Shown: positions 25,691 to 37,382, counted from the first letter of the stretch. The stretch: DNA of 64,000 nt from Bacteroidota bacterium (GCA_030706735.1 JAUZNZ010000022.1:21669-85668), one strand, 5' to 3'. Numbers and translations: made by a program. Notes: generated by a model not told the origin, from the letters alone.

Positions 25691-26120
25691 CCGATATTCG
25701 GGAGAAAGGGTTACCATCTTCCCTGAATTGGCCGACCTCCTCGCAGAGATAGGTATTGCCGGCCAATACTTCATGAATGGCATTGACCATTTCCGTGCTG
25801 GACGAATTCTTGGTTACATATCCATTGGCGCCGTTCCGGAGCATCTGGTGCACATAAGAGCGTTCGGCCCGAACGGATATGGCGATGATCTTGATGCCGG
25901 GCAGGGACTCCCTGATGACACGGGTGGCCTCCAGCCCGTTTATTGGCTCCATATGTATATCCATGAGGATGATATCGGGCTGAAGCTGACGGGCCGCCTC
26001 GATGGCTTCCCGTCCATTGGTGCATTGGGCGATCACTTTGACTTCAGGAACCTGGTTCAATACCCAGCTCCAGGCCTCGCGAACATGAAAATGGTCATCT
26101 GCAATAACAAGTTTTACCAT
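25680..26120 (-). CDS. Receiver-only response regulator of NarL/FixJ type, no DNA-binding domain
   Basis: A 146-residue protein holding a full receiver domain: ADDH at 7-10, phospho-acceptor in LMDIHM, conserved Ser in AISVRAE and Lys in GYVTKN. The linker [12 protein letters not shown] that normally leads into a LuxR-type HTH is present. The protein then ends after about 20 residues, where the helix-turn-helix would begin. The coding sequence stops within the end of bioB, so the HTH is not hidden in another frame. Either a shortened ancestor of a NarL-type regulator or a stand-alone receiver. No histidine kinase is adjacent. Confidence 0.8.
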   Translation of the reverse strand: MVKLVIADDHFHVREAWSWVLNQVPEVKVIAQCTNGREAIEAARQLQPDIILMDIHMEPINGLEATRVIRESLPGIKIIAISVRAERSYVHQMLRNGANGYVTKNSSSTEMVNAIHEVLAGNTYLCEEVGQFREDGNPFSRISVRD

Positions 26121-26247
26121 GGATTGGGTCTTTGATCAGTGCTCTCCAAAGTTAACATTTAGGGAATAAAAAGGAAACAAAAGAGCGGATTACCCGCAAT
26201 GAATACCCAAATCCCTTAGGTTATACGCGGGATTTTTTAGTCAATCC

Positions 26248-27318
26248 CTAATCATTTAGACTTAGATTTAATCCAAACTGATTATAGGCGGTGCTGTTCT
26301 GGTAATAACTGCGGGCATATCGCAATTGCCATTTTTTAAGGAGGACGCCGACGCCCATGGAAAATCCGGTCAATCCGTTCATGGCGTCACCGATATTCAG
26401 CTCCTTACGGCGAAGGTAATTGTAGGCCACGGTGATCTCCACCTTGTCTTCGGGGAAGGCCTGAGCGGCCAGTACGAGGTGACGAAAGATCTTATCCACC
26501 GTAAAATTCGAGCCCCTGTTGCCCTGATCGAAGCCATTATCGTTGTTAAAGGCCGTATCGTCATAGCGGATATTGAATGCCTGCAGGTGAGTCGCCGTGA
26601 CGGAGAACTGCAAGGGCGCTTTGGCGAGGCGTTTGGTAATGCCCAGTTCCATATCGAAGGGCAATTCCCCTTTTTTAGTGCCCGCATAGGCCTTGAATTG
26701 CATGCCCATATTGCGCGCGGTAAGCGCAACCTGCAAGAGCCGGGCGCTGTCGTAATAACTTATCCCGATATCCATGGCGGCGCCGGTGGACCGGTAGGGT
26801 CCATAGGCGGAGTGGATCAGTTTTAGCGCCACCCCATAAAACCACTTCTTTTCATATTGCCTCGACGCCGCCGTCTGTATGACGTAATCTGCCGGGCGGA
26901 GGTCGCCGAAGACATTTCCGGACGCATCGGTTTGGGTGATGTGGCCGTAGTCGAAATAATTCACGCCTGCCGCGAGGTTGGTCTGCCATTTTTTGTTGTA
27001 AGCGGCGGCCCAAAGGCTATAGTGGTCGATGCCGGCATAGAGGGACGTAAAGGCGGCGTTGAGCTGACCGTGCATGGACTTCCTGAGCATGGAGGGATTT
27101 GAAAAAGAGAGGCCGACGTCATCGGACATGTCGGAAATATTGACCCCGCCGAGGGCCGTCAGTTGCGGCGTGCCGGGGAGGGTTAGGAAACTATAGACGG
27201 TGCTGCCGCCGAGGGTTTGCGCGGAGAGACGACTTAGCGGCAAGCTGGAAGCCAGAAGGAGCTGCAAGCTGCAAGCACCAAGCTTCAGGTGGCTACTGAA
27301 AAGTCGTTTAAGGCGCAT
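26248..27318 (-). CDS. porQ: Type IX secretion system protein PorQ
   Basis: A 356-residue outer-membrane beta-barrel with a signal peptide ending near RLSAQ. The mature start TLGGSTVYSFLTLPGTPQLTALGG, the body AAAYNKKWQTNLAAGVNYFDYG and the C-terminal SYYQNSTAYNQFGLNLSL match the PorQ/UPF0164-like family. In T9SS, PorQ works with the attachment complex (PorU, PorV, PorZ) that processes and anchors cargo. Its presence fits the sorting domains on two other genes here. The gene is transcribed alone on the minus strand. Confidence 0.85.
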   Translation of the reverse strand: MRLKRLFSSHLKLGACSLQLLLASSLPLSRLSAQTLGGSTVYSFLTLPGTPQLTALGGVNISDMSDDVGLSFSNPSMLRKSMHGQLNAAFTSLYAGIDHYSLWAAAYNKKWQTNLAAGVNYFDYGHITQTDASGNVFGDLRPADYVIQTAASRQYEKKWFYGVALKLIHSAYGPYRSTGAAMDIGISYYDSARLLQVALTARNMGMQFKAYAGTKKGELPFDMELGITKRLAKAPLQFSVTATHLQAFNIRYDDTAFNNDNGFDQGNRGSNFTVDKIFRHLVLAAQAFPEDKVEITVAYNYLRRKELNIGDAMNGLTGFSMGVGVLLKKWQLRYARSYYQNSTAYNQFGLNLSLND

Positions 27319-27384
27319 ATTTACGGCAACCCCTAAGGTACAGCTAAAATCGTAGCGACGGATTTGGCGAAGTCCGGCCCGCGG

Positions 27385-29787
<2,403 letters not shown>

Positions 29788-29921
29788 GTGTGTTAATGGT
29801 TCGTCGTTGACAGGTTTCAGGTGACAAAATAGCACCTGTAAGGGAAAAATCCTACTGTTTTCCTGCTGATCGGGGCCCTGTAAAGGGCCGAAATATATGG
29901 GTCAATATTGATACCAAAGAA

Positions 29922-29958
29922 GAAGACCCTCCAGATTGTCAGGAGGGCCGTCTTTTTT
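29922..29958. terminator. Bidirectional-looking terminator between lon and a beta-barrel gene
   Basis: CCCTCC (29927-29932) pairs with GGAGGG (29942-29947), extended by AAGA/TCTT across a three-base bulge, followed on the plus strand by T6. On the minus strand, the direction of the upstream gene ending at 29984, the hairpin is followed by TCTTCTTCTTT. Confidence 0.6.
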
Positions 29959-29983
29959 GTCTTAACTCGTTGAAATAAAGGCG

Positions 29984-30574
29984 TCAGAAGATGCGAAATC
30001 CGGCATAAATCTGCCATCCCTGGTTCTTCCATGTCTGGGAATTGCCCAGGTCGTTGATGTCGTTGAGCCCGACTGCGTACCTCGCTCCCAGCTTGAGCGC
30101 CATCAGGTTAAGTTGAACGCCCCCGATCATGGAGAAATCCCCCTTCTTGAATGCACTTTGGCCATTCTGGAGCAAGGTCTGATCGCCGCTCATCAGGATC
30201 CCGAACTGCGGGCCAGCCATCAGGCTGATCAGCTTTATCGGCCTGTAACTCAATAGGATAGGCATACTGAGGTAATTCAATTTACCCTTGAAGTCGTTCG
30301 GGCCTTCAGGAAAGACGTCGCTGAACTTTGCGCCTGTGCGGTAATTGGTTTGATTGAACATGACTTCGGGCTGGATACCCCAGCGGCTGCTGAAGTTCAG
30401 TTCTGCGAAGGCTCCGGCATTGTACCCGAACTGGAATCCCTGATCAAAGGATTGTCCGTTCACCTTGAAAAGATTGGCGCCGGCCTTTATGCCGAGATGA
30501 ACGCCCTGTGCCTGCGTATTGACGGCGGCGAAGCTGAACAATACCAGAGATAAAGCAACTGCTCTTGTGTTCAT
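29984..30574 (-). CDS. Outer-membrane beta-barrel protein (PorT-like family), copy 1
   Basis: A 196-residue protein with signal peptide (ending AVNTQAQ), then HLGIKAGANLFKVNGQSF and eight-strand barrel sequence ending with an aromatic residue, GWQIYAGFRIF. It belongs to the broad small beta-barrel family of Bacteroidota that includes PorT. It is a paralogue of the gene upstream: both share GLRAG/GIKAG starts, RWGLQPE/RWGIQPE and KLGVRYAVQ/KLGARYAVG. No specific function can be given. Confidence 0.8.
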   Translation of the reverse strand: MNTRAVALSLVLFSFAAVNTQAQGVHLGIKAGANLFKVNGQSFDQGFQFGYNAGAFAELNFSSRWGIQPEVMFNQTNYRTGAKFSDVFPEGPNDFKGKLNYLSMPILLSYRPIKLISLMAGPQFGILMSGDQTLLQNGQSAFKKGDFSMIGGVQLNLMALKLGARYAVGLNDINDLGNSQTWKNQGWQIYAGFRIF

Positions 30575-30697
30575 AGTAGGTGGTTTTTTAATGAATGACT
30601 ATATAAAGACCGAACTCTGAATGTTTCTTCAACTCATGTGCCAACCGTGCCGTACCCTATCCGCATGAAGATCATCCGTCACTTCGATCCTTCGTCA

Positions 30698-31384
30698 TCA
30701 TTTCACCCGGTACGTCAGGTAGGCCTGAAATCCATGCGTCTTCCATGAGTCCACGTTATCGTCGATATTGTTCAACTGTGTATATTGGACGGCATAGCGG
30801 ACGCCAAGTTTAATTTTCCTGCTAATATCCAGTTGACCGCCAAAGAGAACCGAGAAATCATTTTTAGTAAAAGCGTCTTTTGGTCCATATGGCTGCTGTG
30901 AAACTCCCGGGGTCTGGTAGAACATATATCCGTATTGCGGACCGAGAAGGATCGTCAGTGCGTCGGTGGCACGGAAGGTGACCAATATCGGCAGCGATAT
31001 ATAATTCAGGGTCAGATTCTGGTAGCTGACCCCGATCCCCGGATAGAGCTGGTTGAATTCCGGAGAGGTCCGGGCAACGGTCTCATTGACGTCGAGTTCC
31101 GGCTGCAAGCCCCATCTGCGTGAGATCGGCCATTCCACGTAGATGCCTCCGCTGTATCCAAATTTGAAATTATTATCGAACGACTTACCGGTCAATTTGT
31201 AAAAATCGGTGCCCGCCCTAAGGCCGAAATGAATGGTCTTGTCGAAGGGCGCGGATGCCGGCTGGATGGCCGGGCTGATCGAATTGTTCGTCGCCGGCGA
31301 CGTGGAAGGCGTCGTCGTTTGCGAATACGCGGTTACAGCAGTAATGGTTAAGAGGACAAATGAGAGTACAATTGATCGTTTCAT
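30698..31384 (-). CDS. Outer-membrane beta-barrel protein (PorT-like family), copy 2
   Basis: A 228-residue protein: signal peptide ending TAYSQ, then a Thr/Ser/Pro-rich segment (TTTPSTSPATNNSISPA) not present in the paralogue downstream, and a barrel from IHFGLRAGTDFYKLTGKSF to FQAYLTYRVK. ATG at 31382-31384 gives a proper signal peptide; an earlier in-frame ATG adds 17 polar residues and is unlikely. The two copies are 123 bp apart and probably arose by tandem duplication. Confidence 0.8.
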   Translation of the reverse strand: MKRSIVLSFVLLTITAVTAYSQTTTPSTSPATNNSISPAIQPASAPFDKTIHFGLRAGTDFYKLTGKSFDNNFKFGYSGGIYVEWPISRRWGLQPELDVNETVARTSPEFNQLYPGIGVSYQNLTLNYISLPILVTFRATDALTILLGPQYGYMFYQTPGVSQQPYGPKDAFTKNDFSVLFGGQLDISRKIKLGVRYAVQYTQLNNIDDNVDSWKTHGFQAYLTYRVK

Positions 31385-31674
31385 TTGCTGATTCTGTTTT
31401 TTTTGGTTCAAAATAATGTTGAATTTACAGGTCATTCGCTTACTTATCTGTTAAAATGCTTTAACGTATCGTTAATGCTTTTATAAAGCCAGCGCAAAAG
31501 TAAAACCTTTTACGGTAGGCACCGCGTGTAATCGAAAGGTATTGGATAGAATGTGGGGAAGGAACAGGTTCGGGCGTAGGCTTCGCATAGGCAAGACCGG
31601 TAGTATTCCGGCCGGTGAGGCCTTGTTTGTATAACGTGAAAACCAAAGGGAAATTGTGTCCGGCGAGGGGATGG

Positions 31675-32919
31675 TCATACCAATTCGATGACAGTGATCT
31701 CCGGAAGGATGCCCACCCTTCCGGGGTAGCCGATGAAGCCGTAGCCGCGATTAACATATAGTTTTTGTCTGCCCTCTTCATACAGTCCGGCCCATTCCTT
31801 ATACACATATTGGACGGGGCTCCACTTGATGCCCGGGATCTCGACGCCGAACTGCATGCCGTGGGTATGTCCTGCCAGGGCCAGATCGATGTCCGGATAT
31901 TTCGACCGGACCTCGGCATCCCAGTGGCTGGGGTCATGGCTCATCAGGATCTTGAAGGGATAGTTCTCCGCACCGGCATAGGCCTGGGCCATTTTGCCAT
32001 ATTTCGGGAACCGCGCCTTGGCGCTCCAATTCTCGATCCCTATGAGCGCGATCTGCTGGCCTCCTTTCTCGAGGGCGACGTGCTCATTCATCAGGAGCCG
32101 CCATCCCATCGCTGCCTGGATCCGTTTCAGGTGTTCGAGATTGGCCCTCTTGGCCTCGGGCGTCTCCCACCAATGATAGTCCCCGTAGTCATGGTTACCA
32201 AGGGTGGAGAAGACCCCCATCGGAGCCTGGAGGCGGCTGAACACGTCGATATAATCGTTCATTTCGATAGCCAGGTCGTTTACGAGGTCGCCGGTGAACA
32301 GGATCAGGTCGGCATTCTCCTTAAGCACCATGTCGACGCCTCGGGCCACCGCGGCCTTGTCGGTGAAGCTGCCTGAGTGAATATCAGAGAGTTGGACGAT
32401 CTTTATCCCCTTGAAGGCGGGGGGAAGGTTATCGAAAGCGAGCCGCATCCGGCGGACCTTGTAGTTATATTTATTACTGAAGCCATAAAGGAGGGAAGAG
32501 AACAGGGTTCCCCCCACCCCGAGACCCAGCCAGCTCAGGAACACGGACCGCGAAATGCCTCCGTCGCCGGCATCCGGTCCTTTGGTATTTCGGGAGAACA
32601 GCGCGGCGATGATCCACTGGATCAGGCGGCGGATATCGTCCACTAAAAGGAATACCGCGGCAAAGAGTTTGGCGATGAACAGACCCAGTAGGGTTGCAAA
32701 GAGGTAATTGCGGAGCCTGGGCCACTGGTCGGCGTTGATAAAGGGGAGCAGGGCGAAAAGGATGAGGGCGGTGACCGATATCCCCCAATAGCTAAAGAAG
32801 ATGATCGTCCTGGTGCGGGCGGTTGCCTCCTGGCTAACGGTCTTTATGGCCTGGAAGACATAGAAATCCAGGATGATGACGATAGCGATCACAATCGAGA
32901 TAAACCGCCAATTACGCAT
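31675..32919 (-). CDS. Membrane-bound metallophosphoesterase
   Basis: A 414-residue protein: four N-terminal membrane helices (about 5-125), then a calcineurin-like phosphoesterase domain. Metal-binding motifs are in order: QLSDIHSG, FTGDLVND, TLGNHDYGDY, MSHDPSHW and LAGHTHGMQFG. The family includes YkuE-type UDP-diacylglucosamine or lipid phosphoesterases, but the substrate cannot be told. Stands alone on the minus strand; the 290 bp downstream (31385-31674) contain no supported gene. Confidence 0.88.
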   Translation of the reverse strand: MRNWRFISIVIAIVIILDFYVFQAIKTVSQEATARTRTIIFFSYWGISVTALILFALLPFINADQWPRLRNYLFATLLGLFIAKLFAAVFLLVDDIRRLIQWIIAALFSRNTKGPDAGDGGISRSVFLSWLGLGVGGTLFSSLLYGFSNKYNYKVRRMRLAFDNLPPAFKGIKIVQLSDIHSGSFTDKAAVARGVDMVLKENADLILFTGDLVNDLAIEMNDYIDVFSRLQAPMGVFSTLGNHDYGDYHWWETPEAKRANLEHLKRIQAAMGWRLLMNEHVALEKGGQQIALIGIENWSAKARFPKYGKMAQAYAGAENYPFKILMSHDPSHWDAEVRSKYPDIDLALAGHTHGMQFGVEIPGIKWSPVQYVYKEWAGLYEEGRQKLYVNRGYGFIGYPGRVGILPEITVIELV

Positions 32920-32979
32920 GATTCATTCGTTTAGTTTGCAAAGTTGAGCTATTCGGCATATCGTTCCTACGATTCGTTC

Positions 32980-33480
32980 TTAAAATTCAATGAATTCAGC
33001 CAATTGCGCATGGATACTGTCCAGCGTACGCTTGTCGTGGATGCGGCCGTCCCGGTCAATGAGGGTATTCACTACCGAGATCGGCAACTTATTATGATGC
33101 ACCGTCACTCTCATATAATTGAGGATACCCGTCAGGTGTTCCATGCCCCGGAGGTTGCCTGCACGGCCGGTGCTGACGCCGGTCAGCAAGGCCCGTTTTC
33201 CCCACCAGACCTGCTCTATCTTCGAGATGTCGAACATCGCCTTCAGTACGCCGGGGATGCTGCCGTTGTATTCGGGGGAGATAAAGATAAATTTGTCGGC
33301 GGGGATAAGCAGTTCCCGTTCGATCTCCTCATATACCGGATTGCGTTCCAGCACATTGAGACCCTCGAGCGACAGGAGAAAGGCGTTCAGGCCTTTCTGC
33401 CGCAGAATCTGCTTGTATACCTCCGCGATCTTGAGGGTATTGCTGTCAGGACGGTTCGTTCCCGAAATGATTGTAATCAT
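32980..33480 (-). CDS. NADPH-dependent FMN reductase
   Basis: A 166-residue flavodoxin-like quinone/FMN reductase. The phosphate-binding loop SGTNRPDSNT (6-15) and the flavin contact FISPEYNGSIPGVLK (about 70-84) are typical of the ArsH/ChrR/SsuE-like family. Reduces FMN or quinones with NADPH. No monooxygenase partner is adjacent, so a role in sulfonate use cannot be claimed. Divergent from parA across 183 bp. Confidence 0.88.
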   Translation of the reverse strand: MITIISGTNRPDSNTLKIAEVYKQILRQKGLNAFLLSLEGLNVLERNPVYEEIERELLIPADKFIFISPEYNGSIPGVLKAMFDISKIEQVWWGKRALLTGVSTGRAGNLRGMEHLTGILNYMRVTVHHNKLPISVVNTLIDRDGRIHDKRTLDSIHAQLAEFIEF

Positions 33481-33542
33481 CGATGAATTGACTCCTTAAC
33501 AGCAAAGGTGATGGAATGTTCCAATTAATTACCGCGAAACTG

Positions 33543-33550
33543 TAAATTTG
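33543..33550 (+). promoter_or_regulatory. -7 element upstream of parA
   Basis: TAAATTTG, an exact TAnnTTTG match, 113 bp before the parA ATG. A second similar block TAAATTTTG follows near 33575. The intergenic region between the divergent genes holds no other recognised element. Confidence 0.35.
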
Positions 33551-33663
33551 GGGTTATTCCCCGATGGGCAAAACTAAATTTTGTCGTTTTGCCGATTGGT
33601 GACAATTTTACCGGTGAACTATCAACATTCTTATTGCCCCGGTCGCCGGGGCGTTATTTAATT

Positions 33664-34464
33664 ATGGCTAGAACAATCGGAGTCGCGAATCAGAAGGGAG
33701 GAGTGGGTAAGACCACTTCGGCGATCAACCTGGCAGCCAGTCTGGCCGTGCTCGAGTTCAGAACCCTGCTGGTGGATGCAGATCCCCAGGCGAACAGCAC
33801 CACGGGGCTCGGTTTCGACCTGCACAATATCACCCAGAGCCTTTACGACTGTATGGTGAACCATGTTCCGGTGAGGGACGTGATCCTGAAGTCGGAGATC
33901 ACGCACCTGGATATCGTTCCATCTCATATCGACCTGGTGGGCGCGGAGATCGAAATGATCAATTACCCCAACCGGGAGAGCGTGCTTAAAGGCATCCTGG
34001 CGCCGGTGAAGAGCGAGTACGATTTCATCATTATCGACTGCTCCCCTTCCCTGGGACTGATGACGGTGAATGCGCTGACGGCGGCGGACTCGGTGATTGT
34101 GCCGGTGCAAACGGAATTCTTCGCGCTGGAGGGCCTTGGCAAATTGCTGAATACGATCAAGATCATCCAGAGCCGATTGAACCCGGACCTGGTGATCGAG
34201 GGTATCCTGATGACCATGTATGACGGGCGTTTGCGCCTTTGCAACCAGGTCGTCAGTGAAGTACGCAGGCATTTCGACGAGATCGTGTTCAATACGATCA
34301 TCCACCGCAACATCAAGATCAGCGAGGCTCCGAGTGTGGGCAAGCCGGTGATCCTGTATGATGCCTACAGCAAAGGATCCGTGAATTACCTGAACCTGGC
34401 CAAGGAGATCCTGCAAAAGAACAACATGACCCGGATCAAGCAGGAGGAACGCATCCTGGAATAG
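33664..34464 (+). CDS. parA: Chromosome-partitioning ATPase ParA/Soj
   Basis: A 266-residue Walker-type ATPase with the deviant Walker [17 protein letters not shown] (8-23), [11 protein letters not shown] and [13 protein letters not shown]. It works with ParB-parS to segregate chromosome origins. ATG at 33664 fits the conserved [10 protein letters not shown] start; an in-frame extension upstream has no family character. Followed 7 bp later by parB. No DnaA-box cluster or parS sites were recognised nearby. Confidence 0.95.
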   Translation: MARTIGVANQKGGVGKTTSAINLAASLAVLEFRTLLVDADPQANSTTGLGFDLHNITQSLYDCMVNHVPVRDVILKSEITHLDIVPSHIDLVGAEIEMINYPNRESVLKGILAPVKSEYDFIIIDCSPSLGLMTVNALTAADSVIVPVQTEFFALEGLGKLLNTIKIIQSRLNPDLVIEGILMTMYDGRLRLCNQVVSEVRRHFDEIVFNTIIHRNIKISEAPSVGKPVILYDAYSKGSVNYLNLAKEILQKNNMTRIKQEERILE

Positions 34465-34471
34465 CTAAATT

Positions 34472-35392
34472 ATGACTACGCCCAATAAGAAAGATAAGGA
34501 AGCGCTGGGTAAGGGGATCAGGTCCTTGCTGCAAAGCATCGACGCGGACCTCAAGACGACCTCCGGCGAATTGAAGACCTCTGTCGTAGAGGCTGTCACC
34601 AACATGCTTCGCATTCCGCTCGAGCAGATCGAGACCAATCCGAGGCAGCCCCGGCATGATTTCGACGAAGGCGCGCTGCAGGAATTGGCCCAGTCCATAC
34701 GCATGCATGATATCGTCCAGCCGGTGACGGTGTCCAAGCTGCCTACGGGCAGGTACCGGCTTATTTCCGGCGAGCGGCGCTACCGGGCCGCGAAGATCGC
34801 GGGATTAAAGGATTTACCGGCCTACGTGCGGTTGGCCGATGACCATCAGCTCCTGGAATTGGCTTTGCTGGAGAACCTGCAACGCGAGGACCTGAATGCG
34901 ATGGAGATCGCCCTAAGCTATAAGCGGATGATGGAGGAGTTGAACTATACGCAGGAGCAGGTGGCCGAGCGCATGGGCAAGGAGCGGAGTACCGTCGCCA
35001 ATTATATCCGTTTGTTGAAATTGCCTCCGGATATCCAGGTGGCCGTACGGAGCAATCTCCTTTCGATGGGGCATGCACGCGCGCTCATCAATGTCGACAC
35101 GGTAGACAAGCAGCTCTATCTCTTCGGCGAAATAAAGAACAAGGGGCTCTCCGTCAGGCAGACGGAGGAGTTGGTGCGCCGCCTTTACAAGGAAGGACAC
35201 TCTGTTAAAAATTCGGTAAAACCCGCGTTGCCCGAAGGTTTCAAGAGAATTGAAGATAATTTAGCCTCTCATTTCAGCACCCGGGTAAGACTCAATCACA
35301 ACAAGAAAGGTCAGGGCAATATTTCCATTGAGTACTACTCTCTCCAGGAATTGAACAAGCTGCTGGACCAATTGGGTGTTTCAATAAACTAG
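34472..35392 (+). CDS. parB: Chromosome-partitioning protein ParB
   Basis: A 306-residue ParB/Spo0J CTPase-DNA-binding protein: LGKGIRSLL start, PLEQIETNPRQPRHDF, the CTP-binding GERRYRAAKIAG, ENLQREDLNAMEIA and the HTH with YTQEQVAERMGKERSTVANYIRLL. A C-terminal dimerisation region follows. Forms an operon with parA upstream (7 bp) and the DUF5683 gene downstream (10 bp). Confidence 0.95.
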   Translation: MTTPNKKDKEALGKGIRSLLQSIDADLKTTSGELKTSVVEAVTNMLRIPLEQIETNPRQPRHDFDEGALQELAQSIRMHDIVQPVTVSKLPTGRYRLISGERRYRAAKIAGLKDLPAYVRLADDHQLLELALLENLQREDLNAMEIALSYKRMMEELNYTQEQVAERMGKERSTVANYIRLLKLPPDIQVAVRSNLLSMGHARALINVDTVDKQLYLFGEIKNKGLSVRQTEELVRRLYKEGHSVKNSVKPALPEGFKRIEDNLASHFSTRVRLNHNKKGQGNISIEYYSLQELNKLLDQLGVSIN

Positions 35393-35402
35393 ACATCCGG
35401 TC

Positions 35403-36110
35403 ATGAATAGGGTCAAGCATTTATTTTCCATATTGCTACTGTCTGGTTTGCCTGCCATCGTCTTTTCACAGCAGCCCGATTCCGTTTCGAAAAAGGATAC
35501 TATCCCTGCGTATATCAAGGGCGTTACGCCAAACCCGAACGTCAAGCCTGCCAGGCCCGCCGATTCGCCCTACAAACCCGATTCAGCAGCGCGGAAGCAT
35601 CACGACCCGCGAAGGGCCACACTGTATTCTACCTTCCTTCCCGGACTGGGCCAGATCTATAACAAGAAATACTGGAAGGTGCCGCTGGTGGCAGCCGCAT
35701 TGGGCATTCCCGCCTATTTATATTTCGACAACAAGAGATCCTATCAGAAGGCGCAATTCGCGATTGCGGTGATCCTGGATCATCCCGACTCGATCCCGGG
35801 CTCCCTCCTGGCCCAGGTGGACCCCCTGTTCCAGCATGCCGTGGAGGGGCGCAACGACCAGGGGATTCGCAGCTATCGCAACCAGGTGCGGCAGTACCAG
35901 GATTATTCGGTTATCTTCTTCATTCTTTTCTGGGGATTGCAGATCGTCGACGCGACGGTAGACGCCCACCTGAAAGAATTCGACGTAACCGACCAGTTGA
36001 GTCTCCGGATCGCGCCCTCCTCGCAGGATATGCACCTCTCCGGCGGAGGCGTCAGCCTGGTGATCGATATGCACCAGACCCGGCCGCATCGTCTCTACCC
36101 CAATCCCTGA
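35403..36110 (+). CDS. DUF5683 membrane protein
   Basis: A 235-residue exported protein with a signal peptide (MNRVKH to VFSQ) and a proline/lysine-rich stretch. The DUF5683 core is RRATLYSTFLPGLGQIYNKKYWKVPLV, followed by YLYFDNKRSYQKAQF and a second membrane segment near VIFFILFWGLQIVDATVDAHL. Family function is unknown; the place between parB and dapB is conserved in many Bacteroidota. The end of the protein is basic and proline-rich. Confidence 0.85.
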   Translation: MNRVKHLFSILLLSGLPAIVFSQQPDSVSKKDTIPAYIKGVTPNPNVKPARPADSPYKPDSAARKHHDPRRATLYSTFLPGLGQIYNKKYWKVPLVAAALGIPAYLYFDNKRSYQKAQFAIAVILDHPDSIPGSLLAQVDPLFQHAVEGRNDQGIRSYRNQVRQYQDYSVIFFILFWGLQIVDATVDAHLKEFDVTDQLSLRIAPSSQDMHLSGGGVSLVIDMHQTRPHRLYPNP

Positions 36111-36149
36111 TGGCGGAGCGCGATTTTGCTCCGATTCGCGCATTTATCT

Positions 36150-36157
36150 TAATTTCG
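36150..36157 (+). promoter_or_regulatory. Possible -7 element for dapB
   Basis: TAATTTCG, one base off TAnnTTTG, 16 bp before the dapB ATG. A small hairpin GGAGC/GCTCC lies just upstream, after the DUF5683 stop. Confidence 0.35.
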
Positions 36158-36173
36158 CCCCGAAATTCACGAC

Positions 36174-36890
36174 ATGAGAATTGCCCTGATCGGTTACGGA
36201 AAAATGGGAAAGGCCATCGAGGGGATTGCCTTGACGCGCGGGCATGAGATCGTTCTGCGTACCAATATCGACAACCTGGAGGACAACATTCCGGAAAACA
36301 TACGAAAGGCGGATGTCGCCATTGAATTCACCGGCCCGGAGAGCGCCTTCGACAACATCATGCTATGCATGGAATCGGGGGTTCCGGTGGTCAGTGGTTC
36401 GACGGGATGGCTGGACCGGTACGATGAGGCCGCGAAATATTGCCGGGCCCATGGGAAAGCTTTTTTGTATGCCAGCAATTTCAGCATCGGCGTAAATATC
36501 TTCTTTGAACTGAACAAGTACCTGGCGACGCTGATCGCTCCCCATCCGGAATATAACGTGAGCCTCACCGAGATCCATCACACGCAAAAGAAGGATGCGC
36601 CGAGCGGCACGGCCATCACGCTGGCCGATCAGGTGCTGGAAAGAATCCGAAGCAAAAAAAGTTGGGTAAATCATATTAGTGATAACTTAGATGAACTGGA
36701 GATCATCAGCCAACGGACCGATCCGGCGCCGGGGACGCATATCGTCAAATATCAATCCGCCATCGATGATATAGAGATCGTGCATACGGCGCACAGCCGC
36801 GAGGGGTTTGCCACCGGGGCCGTGCTGGCGGCTGAATTCATACGTGGAAAGAAAGGAGTATTCAGCATGAAGGACGTGCTGGGTTTTTGA
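36174..36890 (+). CDS. dapB: 4-hydroxy-tetrahydrodipicolinate reductase
   Basis: A 238-residue NAD(P)H-dependent enzyme of lysine/diaminopimelate synthesis. The Rossmann start IALIGYGKMGKAIEG and the catalytic signature EIHHTQKKDAPSGTA are clear. It is shorter than the E. coli enzyme (about 270) but normal for the phylum. It follows DUF5683, as expected. A regulator gene starts 30 bp later. Confidence 0.95.
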   Translation: MRIALIGYGKMGKAIEGIALTRGHEIVLRTNIDNLEDNIPENIRKADVAIEFTGPESAFDNIMLCMESGVPVVSGSTGWLDRYDEAAKYCRAHGKAFLYASNFSIGVNIFFELNKYLATLIAPHPEYNVSLTEIHHTQKKDAPSGTAITLADQVLERIRSKKSWVNHISDNLDELEIISQRTDPAPGTHIVKYQSAIDDIEIVHTAHSREGFATGAVLAAEFIRGKKGVFSMKDVLGF

Positions 36891-36920
36891 AATCCAAGAA
36901 CTATTAAAAAGGATCAGAAG

Positions 36921-37331
36921 ATGCTGTCTAAAAAAACGCAATATGCTTTCCAGGCGCTGATGTACCTGGCTGAAAAAGAAAAAGAGGAGCCGGTGCTGAT
37001 CGCTGAGATTGCCAGGAAGAAGAAGATCCCCCTGAAATTCCTGGAGAACATCCTCCTGGAGATGAAGAATGCGGGCATCCTGGAAAGCAAGAAAGGAAAG
37101 GGAGGAGGTTATTACTTTGCCAAGAACCCCAAGGAAGTGCAGTTAGCGACCGTCATTCGTTTGCTGGATGGCCCCATTTCGCTGCTGCCCTGCGTCAGCC
37201 TATACTTTTATGAGCGTTGCAAGAACTGCGATGAAAAGCACTGCGGACTGAACGCCGTGATGGCGCAGGTACGCGATGCAAACCTCCGGATATTGGAAAA
37301 AAAGACGATTGCCGACCTGGCCAGGCGATAA
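36921..37331 (+). CDS. Rrf2-family transcriptional regulator with a four-cysteine cluster
   Basis: A 136-residue winged-helix protein: KKTQYAFQALMYLAEKE, recognition helix KIPLKFLENILLEMKN and wing GGGYYFAKNP. Cys91, Cys100, Cys103 and Cys108 sit in the loop where IscR-type proteins hold an iron-sulfur cluster, so it may sense Fe-S or redox state. Rrf2 proteins include CymR and IscR, regulators of cysteine and Fe-S metabolism. It could be the protein that binds the TAGTNNACTA sites 20-33 kb away, but nothing in the sequence proves this. It lies downstream of dapB, possibly on the same transcript. Confidence 0.88.
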   Translation: MLSKKTQYAFQALMYLAEKEKEEPVLIAEIARKKKIPLKFLENILLEMKNAGILESKKGKGGGYYFAKNPKEVQLATVIRLLDGPISLLPCVSLYFYERCKNCDEKHCGLNAVMAQVRDANLRILEKKTIADLARR

Positions 37332-37382
37332 ACCGGCCATGCGTTAGACCGGCCATGCGGTCCATGCGAACCCATTCGGGAA

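Noticed and set aside
31385..31674. Possible gene in the gap between the beta-barrel and phosphoesterase genes
   Set aside because: The only open frames are shadows extending from the phosphoesterase region; no start, domain or codon pattern supports a gene.
33481..33663. Replication origin next to parAB
   Set aside because: parAB often lies near oriC, but no cluster of DnaA boxes, no dnaA and no AT-rich unwinding region were recognised.
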